Shown here in pieces: positions 17,859 to 26,489 of a stretch of 64,000 bases of DNA (within the stretch, counting starts at the first letter, position 1; every line of letters begins with the position of its first letter). Both the position numbers and the translations under genes were made by a program. This DNA is from CAZEAC01 sp964510065 (GTDB lineage: Bacteria > Bdellovibrionota_C > UBA2361 > CAIXSY01), in contig CAZEAC010000003.1 in assembly GCA_964510065.1 (NCBI GenBank), positions 33,950-97,949 on the forward strand, written 5' to 3'. The notes beneath the pieces are model-generated. The model ran no database searches. It was given only the letters and a program-made list of their open reading frames with translations, and was not told the origin of the DNA.

Positions 17859-19286
17859 CTATTTGGACATTAAATCGCGCTTACGCTTCGCCCAGCCTGG
17901 TTTCGAAACCTGTGGGGCACGTGTTAAAGCAAGGCTATCTTTCTCGACTTTGCTCGTAATTACCGACCCGGCACCGGTAGTTGAACCATCTTCAACCGTC
18001 ACCGGGGCTACTAAGCAGGTATCGCTTCCGATAAATACATTTTCGCCAATTGTGGTCTCGTATTTTTTATACCCATCATAATTACAGGTGATAGTTCCTG
18101 CACCGATGTTGGTCTTTGCGCCAACCGTGCAATCCCCGAGGTAGGTAAGATGGTTCGCCTTTGCGCCTTTCGCTAATTTTGCTTTTTTCGTTTCAACGAA
18201 ATTACCGATATGTACGTCCTCGGCAAGTTCGGAGCCAGGACGAAGATGCGCGAAGGGGCCTATCTGAGCCGCCCCGCCGATGACGGCTTGATCGGCGCGA
18301 ACACCGAACTTCAATCGAGCGTTCTCGCCGACCTGAGTGTCAACAAGATACGCTGACCCTTCAATAACAACACCACGGGCAATTACGGAGCTTCCCTTTA
18401 TCTGGACGTTTGGACCGATCGTCGCACCCGGCGCAATCTGTACACTTGCATCGAGAAACAGCGACTGCGGATCTTCAAGAATGACCCCTGAGTTCAGGAG
18501 CTTGCTACGAAGCTTATCAAGAATTATTCGATTAATCATCGCAAGATCTGTTGGCGTGTTCACACCAAGAAGCTCATGCGGATCCGGCGCGATGACTGAG
18601 CTAATGTTTTGCCCTTCTTTCACCGCTTTTTCGACTATGTCGGTGAAGTAGTACTCCTTCTGCGCATTCTCATTCTTAAGTGATTCAAGCGCGGGAGCAA
18701 GAAACGCTGAGTCGACGGCATAAACCCCGGAGTTGCACTCGGTAATTGAAAGCTCGCTTGGAGTACAATCTTTCGCCTCTTTAATCTGAAGTACCTCGCC
18801 CGATTCGCGATTGCGAATTATGCGTCCATAAAGTCCGCCGGTGGTCATCATCGTCAAAATGGTAAGCGTTGCCTTCTGGCGCTGATGCGTGTCAAGGAAG
18901 GATCGTAGCGTTGGTACGGTGAGAAGTGGGGTGTCACCGTAAAGGAGGAGTATCGTGCCGTGGAAGCCTTTCAAACTTGGCATGGCACAGCGCGCAGCAT
19001 GGCCTGTCCCGAGCTGCTCTTTCTGTTCGGCAAAAAGAATCGGTGCATCGGGGTAGGCTGAGCTTCCCGCTTTGATTACCTCCTCCACGGTTTTCGCTTT
19101 GTAGCCGGTAACAACTACCAGCTTCTCGGGTTTGAGCTGCGACGCGGTTTCCAACACATGCTGGATTAGAGGTTTCTCGCGTGTGCTGAACGCGACTTTC
19201 GGACTATCGGAGATCATTCTCTTCCCGCGTCCAGCGGCAAGCACAATGATAGCTAATGAATCAGGTAAAGAATTAGTCATTCCCAT
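17859..19286 (-). CDS. glmU: Bifunctional GlmU (uridylyltransferase / acetyltransferase)
   Basis: GlmU acetylates glucosamine-1-phosphate and uridylylates the product, giving UDP-GlcNAc for peptidoglycan and LPS. The N-terminal pyrophosphorylase has IIVLAAGRGKRM with SPK, and LLLYGDTPLL. The C-terminal left-handed beta-helix carries hexapeptide repeats, HLRPGSELAEDVHIGNFVE, KANHLTYLGD and NIGAGTITCNYDGYKKY with the acetyl-CoA site. 475 aa, near the usual 450-460. Starts at 19286 or 19280 are both possible; neither has a strong ribosome site. Confidence 0.97.
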   Translation of the reverse strand: MGMTNSLPDSLAIIVLAAGRGKRMISDSPKVAFSTREKPLIQHVLETASQLKPEKLVVVTGYKAKTVEEVIKAGSSAYPDAPILFAEQKEQLGTGHAARCAMPSLKGFHGTILLLYGDTPLLTVPTLRSFLDTHQRQKATLTILTMMTTGGLYGRIIRNRESGEVLQIKEAKDCTPSELSITECNSGVYAVDSAFLAPALESLKNENAQKEYYFTDIVEKAVKEGQNISSVIAPDPHELLGVNTPTDLAMINRIILDKLRSKLLNSGVILEDPQSLFLDASVQIAPGATIGPNVQIKGSSVIARGVVIEGSAYLVDTQVGENARLKFGVRADQAVIGGAAQIGPFAHLRPGSELAEDVHIGNFVETKKAKLAKGAKANHLTYLGDCTVGAKTNIGAGTITCNYDGYKKYETTIGENVFIGSDTCLVAPVTVEDGSTTGAGSVITSKVEKDSLALTRAPQVSKPGWAKRKRDLMSK

Positions 19287-19375
19287 GGGTTAGAAGCATA
19301 GCTCAATAATTAATCAAAACAATACGATACATACCTTTGGGCTGCAATCAACGTAACGCCCTACTTTTAGTCGCG

Positions 19376-19978
19376 ATGAAAGATAGCTCAGAGGCACAGA
19401 CAGGTACTTCGGCCGATATTCGTGTCGATGTACGGGCGCAGCTCGAACGGTTGCAGCTGGCGCTTGAAGATTTAAGAATCCGCTACGAGCAATACTTCGC
19501 TGGCGTTTATACTATCGCACCAGAGAAACAGCATCGCGACGTTTTGACGCTTATTCGGCTGATACGCCGCGCGCCATATAAGAACTCGGCGATGAACTTT
19601 CAATTTCGCACTGTCGAAACTCGCTATAATACCCTTAATACCTATTGGCAAAGGGTACTTCGCGAACGCGAGGATGGGACCTACTCTAAAGATGTATTCA
19701 AGGCAAATCTAAGGGAAAAAGCAGCGCTGGATGCGGAAAGGGCGCAAACGCAGAAGGGCCGTGCCGAAGGCACTATGCGCGGACTCTATGACAGCTACCG
19801 CCGCGCGTTGGAGAAGGAAACTGGGCACAAACAGAATATCGATTTCGAGACGTTTCAACGTTCACTTATTCAACGCGCCAAGGATTTTAAAGAGAGGCAC
19901 GGCGCAAAAAAACTTTCATTTTCTGTCGTGGTCAAAGATGGAAAGGTCTCCGTGAAGGCGACCGCGAAAGAAAAGTAG
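19376..19978 (+). CDS. MXAN_5187 C-terminal-like protein
   Basis: About 200 aa, mostly charged helix. The core LRIRYEQYFAGVY, NSAMNFQFRTVETRYNTLN and TYWQRVLREREDGTYSKD resembles a family described from Myxococcus MXAN_5187 and related deltaproteobacterial proteins; function unknown. A lysine-rich tail with SFSVVVKDGKVSVK follows. The ATG at 19376 is preferred to GTG/TTG-type starts at 19337. It is divergent from glmU and followed 2 bp later by a truncated repeat element. Family assignment is from memory of the pattern and moderately sure. Confidence 0.7.
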   Translation: MKDSSEAQTGTSADIRVDVRAQLERLQLALEDLRIRYEQYFAGVYTIAPEKQHRDVLTLIRLIRRAPYKNSAMNFQFRTVETRYNTLNTYWQRVLREREDGTYSKDVFKANLREKAALDAERAQTQKGRAEGTMRGLYDSYRRALEKETGHKQNIDFETFQRSLIQRAKDFKERHGAKKLSFSVVVKDGKVSVKATAKEK

Positions 19979-19980
19979 CT

Positions 19981-20066
19981 TATCCTGCGTTTTTCCCGGC
20001 ATGTTTTCTCGCAAATCTCATCCAAAATTCCAGTAAGTCCAAAACGCCTAGTTTTTCAGAGGTTCC
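19981..20066. mobile_element. Truncated MITE-like element (right half)
   Basis: From TCCTGCGTTTTTCCCG through CGCAAATCTCATCC to the right terminus TAGTTTTTCAGAGGTTCC, this matches the right half of the complete element at 35152-35331. The left terminus is absent. TTAA follows the terminus, compared with CTAA at the complete copies. Confidence 0.8.
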
Positions 20067-20119
20067 TTAATGAGGAGGACTTGCCTTCCACGCGCGTTTA
20101 AGACGTATACTAGTGTCAT

Positions 20120-21334
20120 ATGCCTAAGATAAAAGTAAAAACTCCCCTTGTTGAAATTGATGGTGATGAGATGACCCGGATCATCTGGAAGATGATCAAG
20201 GACAAGCTGCTTCTGCCCTATCTCGATGTCGACCTTAAATACTTTGACCTTTCAATTCAGAATCGTGACGCGACCGAAGACAAAGTTACCGTAGAGGCGG
20301 GGAACGCGATCAAGAAGTATGGAGTCGGGGTAAAATGCGCGACGATTACCCCCGATGAAGCGCGGGTCAAGGAGTTCAATCTCAAGAAGATGTGGAAGTC
20401 GCCGAATGGCACTATTCGCAATATTCTTGAAGGCACTGTTTTTCGCGAACCAATTATCTGTAAAAACGTGCCGCGGCTCGTGCCGGGCTGGGAACAGCCG
20501 ATTATTATTGGCCGGCATGCGTTTGGTGATCAGTATAAAGCAACTGATTTTAAAGTTCCGGGAAAAGGAAAGCTCACGCTCAGCTTCGTTCCTGAAGATG
20601 GCGGCGCGCCAATCTCACATGAAGTATTTGAGTTTCCGGAATCAGGCGTGGCGCTTGCCATGTACAATGTTGACTCTTCAATTCGCGGATTTGCCCGTAC
20701 CTGCTTCAACTACGCGCTGCTGAAGAAGCTGCCTATCTATTTCTCCTCTAAAAACACAATCCTTAAAGCTTATGATGGGCGCTTTAAAGATCTCTTCGCT
20801 GAGATCTATGAAAGAGAGTTTGCGACTAAGTTTAAAGAGCTTGGCCTGACCTACGAGCATCGCCTAATTGATGATATGGTTGCATTTGCGCTTAAAACGT
20901 CGGGCGGTTTTGTGTGGGCCTGTAAGAATTACGATGGTGATGTACAGTCAGATATTGTGGCTCAAGGGTTCGGCTCGCTTGGTCTGATGACGTCAGTGCT
21001 GCTTACTGAGGACGGAAAGACCATTGAGACTGAAGCTGCGCATGGCACGGTTACTAGGCACTATCGAATGCATCAGCAGGGCAAAGAAACCTCGACGAAT
21101 CCGATAGCATCGATTTTTGCGTGGACAAGAGGATTACATTACCGCGGCCTTTTCGATGCGACTCCTGAAGTAGTCACGTTTGCTGAAAAGCTGGAGCGAG
21201 TTTGCATTCAAACTGTTGAGGCCGGAAAGATGACCAAAGATCTTGCCGTCTGTATCCATGGCGATCGGCTTCAAGCCTCGCACTACCTCACGACGCAGGG
21301 ATTCATTGGTGCGGTTGCGGACGCGCTGCGATAG
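20120..21334 (+). CDS. icd: Isocitrate dehydrogenase (NADP), eukaryote-like type
   Basis: Oxidative decarboxylation of isocitrate to 2-oxoglutarate in the TCA cycle. 404 aa, the length of the dimeric eukaryote-like subfamily. Conserved: VEIDGDEMTRIIW, KCATITPDEARV, WKSPNGTIRNIL (isocitrate-binding Ser/Asn), RLVPGWEQPIIIGRHAFGDQY, LIDDMVAFALK, NYDGDVQSDIVAQGFGSLGLM and EAAHGTVTRHYR with GKETSTNPIASIFAW (NADP site). The start at 20120 is supported by family alignment. Confidence 0.97.
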   Translation: MPKIKVKTPLVEIDGDEMTRIIWKMIKDKLLLPYLDVDLKYFDLSIQNRDATEDKVTVEAGNAIKKYGVGVKCATITPDEARVKEFNLKKMWKSPNGTIRNILEGTVFREPIICKNVPRLVPGWEQPIIIGRHAFGDQYKATDFKVPGKGKLTLSFVPEDGGAPISHEVFEFPESGVALAMYNVDSSIRGFARTCFNYALLKKLPIYFSSKNTILKAYDGRFKDLFAEIYEREFATKFKELGLTYEHRLIDDMVAFALKTSGGFVWACKNYDGDVQSDIVAQGFGSLGLMTSVLLTEDGKTIETEAAHGTVTRHYRMHQQGKETSTNPIASIFAWTRGLHYRGLFDATPEVVTFAEKLERVCIQTVEAGKMTKDLAVCIHGDRLQASHYLTTQGFIGAVADALR

Positions 21335-21460
21335 TCTTGCTTAGGGCGACTCTAAGTTAGATACATTCTCAGAGTTTCCTTAGTTGGTGACTGTTCCCAG
21401 GTGGGCGCGGAACCGCTAAGATGGCAGATGCACTTCTGAGATCGATCCGGCCCCTGGCTT

Positions 21461-21652
21461 TCAACGCGACTTTGTTGGCCAGAGCCGCTTGAAAGCTAGT
21501 ACGGCCACAAAGGTGCCAAGAAACCACCCAATCACAGCCGGCCACCCTTCGAACTCGCCCTTAATTAAGGAGGTGAGTCCAACTACGAATACCGTAACAA
21601 ATAGGGCTCGAAACAGTGCTTCTGCCATACCGGAACCTTTCGTTTTAGCCAC
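21461..21652 (-). CDS. Small two-helix membrane protein
   Basis: 63 aa with two hydrophobic helices (about 12-28 and 36-53) separated by a short GEFEGWP loop, and basic ends. The GTG start at 21652 has GAGGT 6 nt upstream; an ATG at 21628 is an alternative. Function unknown. It is convergent with icd (126-bp gap). Confidence 0.6.
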   Translation of the reverse strand: MAKTKGSGMAEALFRALFVTVFVVGLTSLIKGEFEGWPAVIGWFLGTFVAVLAFKRLWPTKSR

Positions 21653-21822
21653 AGATTACCTCAATTGAACATTTCAAAGAGGTTCCGCGACCGCCTGGGT
21701 ACAGGTAGGCTCAATCGCTTAATTTTAATCCTGTTTACGTTTTTAAGATAGTTAGTTGCCTCCCGAGGAGGGCCTCGGAGTGTTCGCGCTAACGTGCTCT
21801 GGCGACTCAATTTAATTTTTTG

Positions 21823-21912
21823 ACCACTAAGGACGCCAAGGACACAAAGAAAACGTGGGAAAGCCGGGATTTAAATGGTCTTTCCTTCGTGTCCTTTGCG
21901 TCCCTTGTGGTG
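21823..21912. repeat. Imperfect inverted repeat, ACCACTAAGGACGC type
   Basis: ACCACTAAGGACGCCAAGGA on the left pairs imperfectly with TCCTTTGCGTCCCTTGTGGT on the right across a central spacer. It resembles the dispersed ACCACAGAG hairpins in form but has a different core. The wider interval 21653-22141 holds nothing else recognised except short AT-rich and GC-rich patches. Confidence 0.7.
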
Positions 21913-22141
21913 AAACACTCCGACACCCTCCCTGCTGATGGTAAAGGAAGCAACGCGGCCGAACGCCTGGTAGTGAGGGCAATGTTCGGGCGTCTCCTAA
22001 AACACTAACTTCCTGAAATCACCAGAAAAATAGGTGCTTTTCGTATTCGGCCTAAATTCCTCAATTTATTGATAAAACCGGCCGACATTACTAAGCGTCC
22101 ACGGGAGCCGCGGTCGTAAATTCGTGGGAAGGGGAGATAGC

Positions 22142-23626
22142 TTGTCGAGCAATTCAGGCAGTTACAAGAAAGTGGCGCAAGATCCAGCAGAATACCTATC
22201 AAAGGGATGGTTCCCTGTGAACACCGAGATTCTGCGCTCGATGCTCGGCAAATTTAAATCCGGCGCCTACGAGAAAAATCGTGACGAGTTCACCAAAGAT
22301 ATAAAATCAGATTTCTCGCTCTTCGCTCATTTTCTTCGATCGCTTGGCAAGCTAACACAGCATTCAATGCGCGATACGCCACCGCTTGAACTTGTCGACA
22401 AGCTTGAACTTGAGAATTTGCGTAAAGTGCTTGAAGAGGCCGACGAGCATTTAAGCTATCATACCTTCGATCCACGGATGAAACCGCAAATGGCACGGGT
22501 GAAGCAGATGCTGGTTGCCGGAAGTGTGGCAGAAGCGTTGGGAGAAAAGGAAGGCTTTGAATCGGATACGGTGCTCTCGTGCTCGATCGCGCGCCAGCTT
22601 GGAATGATGCTTGTTGCATTCAACTACCCAAGAATCTACACCCAAGCTCTTCAGAGTCTAAAGCCTGGGAGCGATGACCTAGAAAAAAATCTTAAACGAA
22701 CACTCGGCTTCTCGCCAACGCAACTTGGCGTAAAGCTTGCGCTTGGTTGGTCCACGAATCCAGAGGTTAAAATCAGCACGGGGCAAGAAGAGCTCGTCGA
22801 TGCTGATACCGATCCGCTGATGGTATATCGAAACAGCGATGAGGCACACCAAAGAGGCGAACAGCTCCGAAAAATATGTGAAATAAGCGACACCGTAGCT
22901 CAGCTCACGGATACCGATCATTTCCCCGCGTCAGCAGGCAGATGGAATACCGTACTGATCGATCTTAAGCGCCGTTTAGGTACTGATGCTTTGCAGATCG
23001 TGGAGCAGAGACTTAATGCATTAAGCGGCTCTTATGCAAAGCTCAATACAGACATCTTTGACTTCAGCATCTCTCCTGAAGAGAGTGTGCGAGCGACAAA
23101 TAGCCAATACTCACAGAAGCTTTTTGAAGAAAATTCATTTCTTAAGAAAGTCGAGTCCGAAGTTCGTGACCGTTTTAAGCAGGTCTATGACAGAATTGTT
23201 ATGGGCCAGGTGTCGACTGATGGACTGACAGTGCTTGTAGGTGAGGTCATTCCAAGCGCCGGATTTGTCAAAGGCTGTGTATTCCTTGCTGATGCAAATC
23301 ATCGCCACCTTGTGCCGATGCTTCGGATTGGCCGTGCGCAGCTTTCAGAGTTTAAGGCACTTAATATCGAAGACAGCGGCAAAGTCTCTCATCCAGCAGT
23401 AGACGCGCTGCATGTGTCCACACCGATTCGTCAAGAGGGTGTAGTGGTAAGCGGTGAAGTGGTCTCACATATCACTGGATCGTTTGGCAATAGTTCGAAG
23501 ACCGGCGTGCTCTATCTGCAAATGAGCAAGGCGCTCGCCGAAAGCGATCGTGAACTTTCTCTTACCTTTTTTAAAGCAGTGCGGCAGTGTCTAAGCGATT
23601 GCCTCGCACTTCGAGGCGGCTCCTAG
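22142..23626 (+). CDS. HDOD-like protein with C-terminal GAF-like region
   Basis: About 494 aa. The N-terminal half has the all-helical layout of HDOD domains (SDFSLFAHFLRSLGKLTQ, then SCSIARQLGMMLVAFNYP and LGFSPTQLGVKLALGW), but lacks an HD metal pair, so it is probably non-catalytic. The C-terminal 170 residues (TDGLTVLVGEVIPSAGFVKG through YLQMSKALAESDRELS) look like a GAF-type sensor fold. HDOD-GAF combinations are signalling proteins in deltaproteobacteria-like groups. TTG at 22142 is the likely start, after GGAAGGGGAGA. The TAG stop coincides with the end of an inverted-repeat element. Confidence 0.6.
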   Translation: MSSNSGSYKKVAQDPAEYLSKGWFPVNTEILRSMLGKFKSGAYEKNRDEFTKDIKSDFSLFAHFLRSLGKLTQHSMRDTPPLELVDKLELENLRKVLEEADEHLSYHTFDPRMKPQMARVKQMLVAGSVAEALGEKEGFESDTVLSCSIARQLGMMLVAFNYPRIYTQALQSLKPGSDDLEKNLKRTLGFSPTQLGVKLALGWSTNPEVKISTGQEELVDADTDPLMVYRNSDEAHQRGEQLRKICEISDTVAQLTDTDHFPASAGRWNTVLIDLKRRLGTDALQIVEQRLNALSGSYAKLNTDIFDFSISPEESVRATNSQYSQKLFEENSFLKKVESEVRDRFKQVYDRIVMGQVSTDGLTVLVGEVIPSAGFVKGCVFLADANHRHLVPMLRIGRAQLSEFKALNIEDSGKVSHPAVDALHVSTPIRQEGVVVSGEVVSHITGSFGNSSKTGVLYLQMSKALAESDRELSLTFFKAVRQCLSDCLALRGGS

Positions 23627-23801
23627 CCCGGACTTCTCACGGGTTTCTGCTGTGGAGGCGTAACTTGTCGACTGACTTCGCTTTTCTAGAAATTCGTCCT
23701 CGACAGCCTGATAGGCTGACTCCGGTCGAATTTCGTCGAAAAGCTTCGTCATTCGCCAATTTACGCCTCCTCGCGACGAAACCCGTGAGAAGTCCGGGCT
23801 A
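23624..23801. mobile_element. 178-bp inverted-repeat (MITE-like) element
   Basis: Perfect 23-bp termini at 23624-23646 and 23779-23801, core AGCCCGGACTTCTCACGGG. Pairing continues imperfectly inwards (GGAGGCGTAA, GCTTTTC, GAAATTCG are shared by both halves). The first three bases, TAG, are the stop codon of the preceding gene. No coding capacity; a non-autonomous transposable element is the best explanation. Confidence 0.75.
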
Positions 23802-23806
23802 GCATT

Positions 23807-24157
23807 CTATGGCTTGGCGGGCTCGCGACAAGAAGCCAGAAATTTCTTCAATAGAAATATCGCTAATCCCAATTTCAAAATTAGCGGCAAGGCTGGAATC
23901 CAAAGGCTTGGCGTAATACCTAACGTGCTTCTCAAACTTTCAACAATTGGAAGTAGCACCCAGAGCTCAAGCATAGCAGCCGCTACGCATATCATCGTGC
24001 TTCCAAAGACAAAACGACGCACACTAAGGTTCTGAGATCTATTAAGCAGCACGAAAGCAGCAATGAGGAATACAGGCCACAAAATGTAAAAAACTACTAT
24101 AAATGCCGCAGAGAGGAGAAATTTCGCAGTCTCAAAAAGCGTTGGTTCAAAATCCAT
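23807..24157 (-). CDS. Hypothetical membrane protein
   Basis: About 116 aa from the Met of MDFEPTLFE, with three hydrophobic helices (roughly 8-36, 45-72, 82-105). There is no recognised family. It ends 5 bp from the inverted-repeat element. The gene is supported by its hydrophobic organisation and by open frame in the strand used by the next gene; its start is uncertain. Confidence 0.5.
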   Translation of the reverse strand: MDFEPTLFETAKFLLSAAFIVVFYILWPVFLIAAFVLLNRSQNLSVRRFVFGSTMICVAAAMLELWVLLPIVESLRSTLGITPSLWIPALPLILKLGLAIFLLKKFLASCREPAKP

Positions 24158-24237
24158 CTTCACACATTGAATCAATTGGGTGACGATTCGGATTAAACCG
24201 GTGCTCAGCCACGGAAGTCAAGTGCGGAAAAGCTCAA

Positions 24238-24254
24238 GCCGCCTTTTAGGCGGC
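24238..24254 (-). terminator. Hairpin terminator of the HAD gene
   Basis: GCCGCC-TTTTA-GGCGGC forms a perfect 6-bp GC stem 13 bp beyond the stop of the HAD gene. On the minus strand it is followed by TTGAGCTTTT, a weak U-tract. Confidence 0.65.
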
Positions 24255-24266
24255 GTTTGGTAGCGC

Positions 24267-25373
24267 TTATAAGAATTTCTCCTTGGGAGGCTCCTGAGTC
24301 TCCTTAGTACGATCGAAGCTTCCTACCGCTTCACCATTGTTTGTGTGTTCATAATCAACGATGAGCGCGCGACGCCCTCCCTGTATTATTTCGCGCATAT
24401 ATTCAGCATCTTTCGGAGTCTGTGGCTCGGTGGCAAGCGCCACATGCGCCATCTCGAGAAGCTGCTGGTCCGACTTCGAAGGAGAATCTCCCATTGCGAA
24501 GAGCGCGCGCGCTCCCACACTTCGCCCGTTACGGAATTGAGCGAGAAGATTCTCCGCGGCAGCGATCTTGCCCTGGCGGAAAGTTACCGGCGGCTTAATC
24601 GTGGTGGTGTAGCGACCCGCGGCGTCGGATTCTAAGTTCATGCCAGCTACCATGTTTGGACTAATTCCAAAATATTCGACCGCGGCTTCGAGAATGGGTT
24701 GGAACTTAACCGAAATTACCAGAGTTTCGATCCCCTTATCGCGAAGTGTATCGACTAGCTTCTTGGATCCATCGAAATAGAGACCTTCATACCCGATCGC
24801 CTCAAACGCGCGGTGTGCGAACTGCTTCACCTCGTCTTTGGTATGGCCCGCGTAGATCCACGAGAGCATTTCATAGACACGTTGAGTTCCCTCCTCTTTG
24901 GCTTTGGCGGACAGATCGTTATTGGAGCTCCACTCGCGGAATGCTCTTAATACCCGCAGGAAATCCTGACCTTCGCCGCTTTCCGGAATACTAGGAAGCG
25001 CAAAATACTCGAGCATCTGGTCGAGTTTTGAACGAACTGCTGGCAAAAAGAATCCTACCTCCGCCCCATACTCGAAAATCTTGCTCCCGCTCTTGCCCGA
25101 AGTGAGAGTGCCATCAAAGTCAGAAAGCATAACTGGTAATAGCTCTGCTTTGTCGAGTAAATGTATATCGTACTGCTGTACATATTCATTCAGCTCCGAA
25201 ATGGAGACGCTAATATCCGAAAATCGCGGCGTGGTAAGGGATACTGCGATTCTCACGTCTCGTCGTGCAGCGTCGAAAACGGTAGCCAGATGTGACATGC
25301 CAGGAGCCCGAGACGTCTCGTGTCGTTGATTCTGTATTGTGTCGCGAGGTTCCTTCTGTTCAAACGTTTGCAT
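24267..25373 (-). CDS. HAD-superfamily hydrolase
   Basis: 368 aa, start supported by AGGAGT 5 nt upstream. HAD motif I is SDFDGTLTSG (nucleophile Asp85, acid/base Asp87). Motif II is VISVKF (Ser/Thr class), and motif IV is FAMGDSPSKSD. The middle region from EYGAEVGFFLPAVRSKLDQML to FDGSKKLVDTLRDKGIETL is a helical cap like SerB-type HAD-IB phosphatases. A phosphoserine- or similar small-molecule phosphatase is likely. An N-terminal extension of about 75 residues is unexplained. It is divergent from a Lrp-like regulator (126 bp), which may control it. Confidence 0.8.
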   Translation of the reverse strand: MQTFEQKEPRDTIQNQRHETSRAPGMSHLATVFDAARRDVRIAVSLTTPRFSDISVSISELNEYVQQYDIHLLDKAELLPVMLSDFDGTLTSGKSGSKIFEYGAEVGFFLPAVRSKLDQMLEYFALPSIPESGEGQDFLRVLRAFREWSSNNDLSAKAKEEGTQRVYEMLSWIYAGHTKDEVKQFAHRAFEAIGYEGLYFDGSKKLVDTLRDKGIETLVISVKFQPILEAAVEYFGISPNMVAGMNLESDAAGRYTTTIKPPVTFRQGKIAAAENLLAQFRNGRSVGARALFAMGDSPSKSDQQLLEMAHVALATEPQTPKDAEYMREIIQGGRRALIVDYEHTNNGEAVGSFDRTKETQEPPKEKFL

Positions 25374-25443
25374 GTCGTACTCCTTGTGTCATCATCGTGC
25401 GGCGAGATACCGCCCGTTCTTGGAGTATTGTCAGAACATAGAC

Positions 25444-25455
25444 GTTTGCTCAAAC
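25444..25455. promoter_or_regulatory. Candidate operator in the HAD/Lrp-like divergent region
   Basis: GTTTGCTCAAAC is a perfect 5-bp inverted repeat with a 2-bp centre, 45 bp before the Lrp-like start and followed by the AT-rich run TTAAAATAATATATAAAA. An autoregulatory Lrp-type site is possible but unproven. Confidence 0.3.
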
Positions 25456-25499
25456 TAGTGTTAAAATAATATATAAAACGACATTAAAAGCATACGATA

Positions 25500-26489
25500 A
25501 TGAGACTTTCTTCTCGCGACGGAAATATTGTCGCACAGCTAGCACTGCATGCGGATAGTACTATGCCCGAGCTTGCGCGACGTTCAGGTGAAAAAGTGCA
25601 CACAGTGCGTTATGTGCTCACCGAGCTTACACGACGTGGGCTTCTTGCTAAACGTTGGGTGGTCGACCTTATGGCCTGTGGCTGGAGTCGCTACGAAATA
25701 TTCTTTTCAATGTCCACTGCCACGCACAAAACTAGGCAAGCAATGGTAACGTGGCTATGCCAACTCGACATGACGACCTATTTGGCCGAGGTCGGTGGCG
25801 AGTTCGACTATGAACTAATTCTTCTTGCGAAAGACGCGCAGCAGGTAAAAGACCTGCTCGCGGATATGGCAGAACGCTTTGGAGAGAGCTCTTTTTCGAA
25901 GGTTGTCGCGCTGCATCAACGTGTGCACTATTTCCCGCGGAAGTATTTGGCCAAGCGCCCAATCAAGGCAGAATCATTAAGCCTTCTCGGTGCTAAGTCA
26001 GCGGTGGTGATTAACGAGCTTGACCACAAAATACTTCGAGCTCTTTCGGAGGCCCCAGACCTCTCGCAACGGGAGCTCGCACTTCGTTGCAGTTGCGCGA
26101 TATTGACTGTGCAGTCACATTTGCAAAAGCTACGAGAAAGAGGAGTTGTTCGCGGTGCAATGTTCTCTCTCCGGACGGCGGACTTTGCGGCGCAAAATTA
26201 TATATTCCTGATTTATGCCAAAGGTTTTCAAAGGAGCTTTGGTGAGAAGCTCTTCCGCTTTTCTGTTGCGCATGCGCACTGTACTAACATGAAGGAATGC
26301 TTTGGAAGCTGGGATTTCGAAGTTGGTGTCGAAGTTTCAAGTTACACTGAGCTTCAGGAGATTAAAGAAGAGCTTCTTGAAACGTTTGTAAAAGAGATTG
26401 AACGAATAACGCTGCTCTCTCGTTTTGCGGTACGGAAATTCGATTTTTATCCTTTTCGCAAGTTCCAAGGTCAAGGACAAAGCGACTAG
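25500..26489 (+). CDS. Tandem Lrp/AsnC-like transcriptional regulator
   Basis: 329 aa made of two Lrp/AsnC-like units. The first (1-160) has a helix-turn-helix SRDGNIVAQLALHADSTMPE with RYVLTELTRRGLL and an effector-like ligand domain. The second (about 172-329) begins NELDHKILRALSEAPDLSQRE, with LQKLRERGVVRG, then RAM-like strands (FGSWDFEVGVEVSSYTEL). Single-chain double Lrp proteins are less common than the single-unit form and may bind DNA as a pseudo-dimer. The end overlaps the convergent gene's stop by 4 bp. Confidence 0.8.
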   Translation: MRLSSRDGNIVAQLALHADSTMPELARRSGEKVHTVRYVLTELTRRGLLAKRWVVDLMACGWSRYEIFFSMSTATHKTRQAMVTWLCQLDMTTYLAEVGGEFDYELILLAKDAQQVKDLLADMAERFGESSFSKVVALHQRVHYFPRKYLAKRPIKAESLSLLGAKSAVVINELDHKILRALSEAPDLSQRELALRCSCAILTVQSHLQKLRERGVVRGAMFSLRTADFAAQNYIFLIYAKGFQRSFGEKLFRFSVAHAHCTNMKECFGSWDFEVGVEVSSYTELQEIKEELLETFVKEIERITLLSRFAVRKFDFYPFRKFQGQGQSD

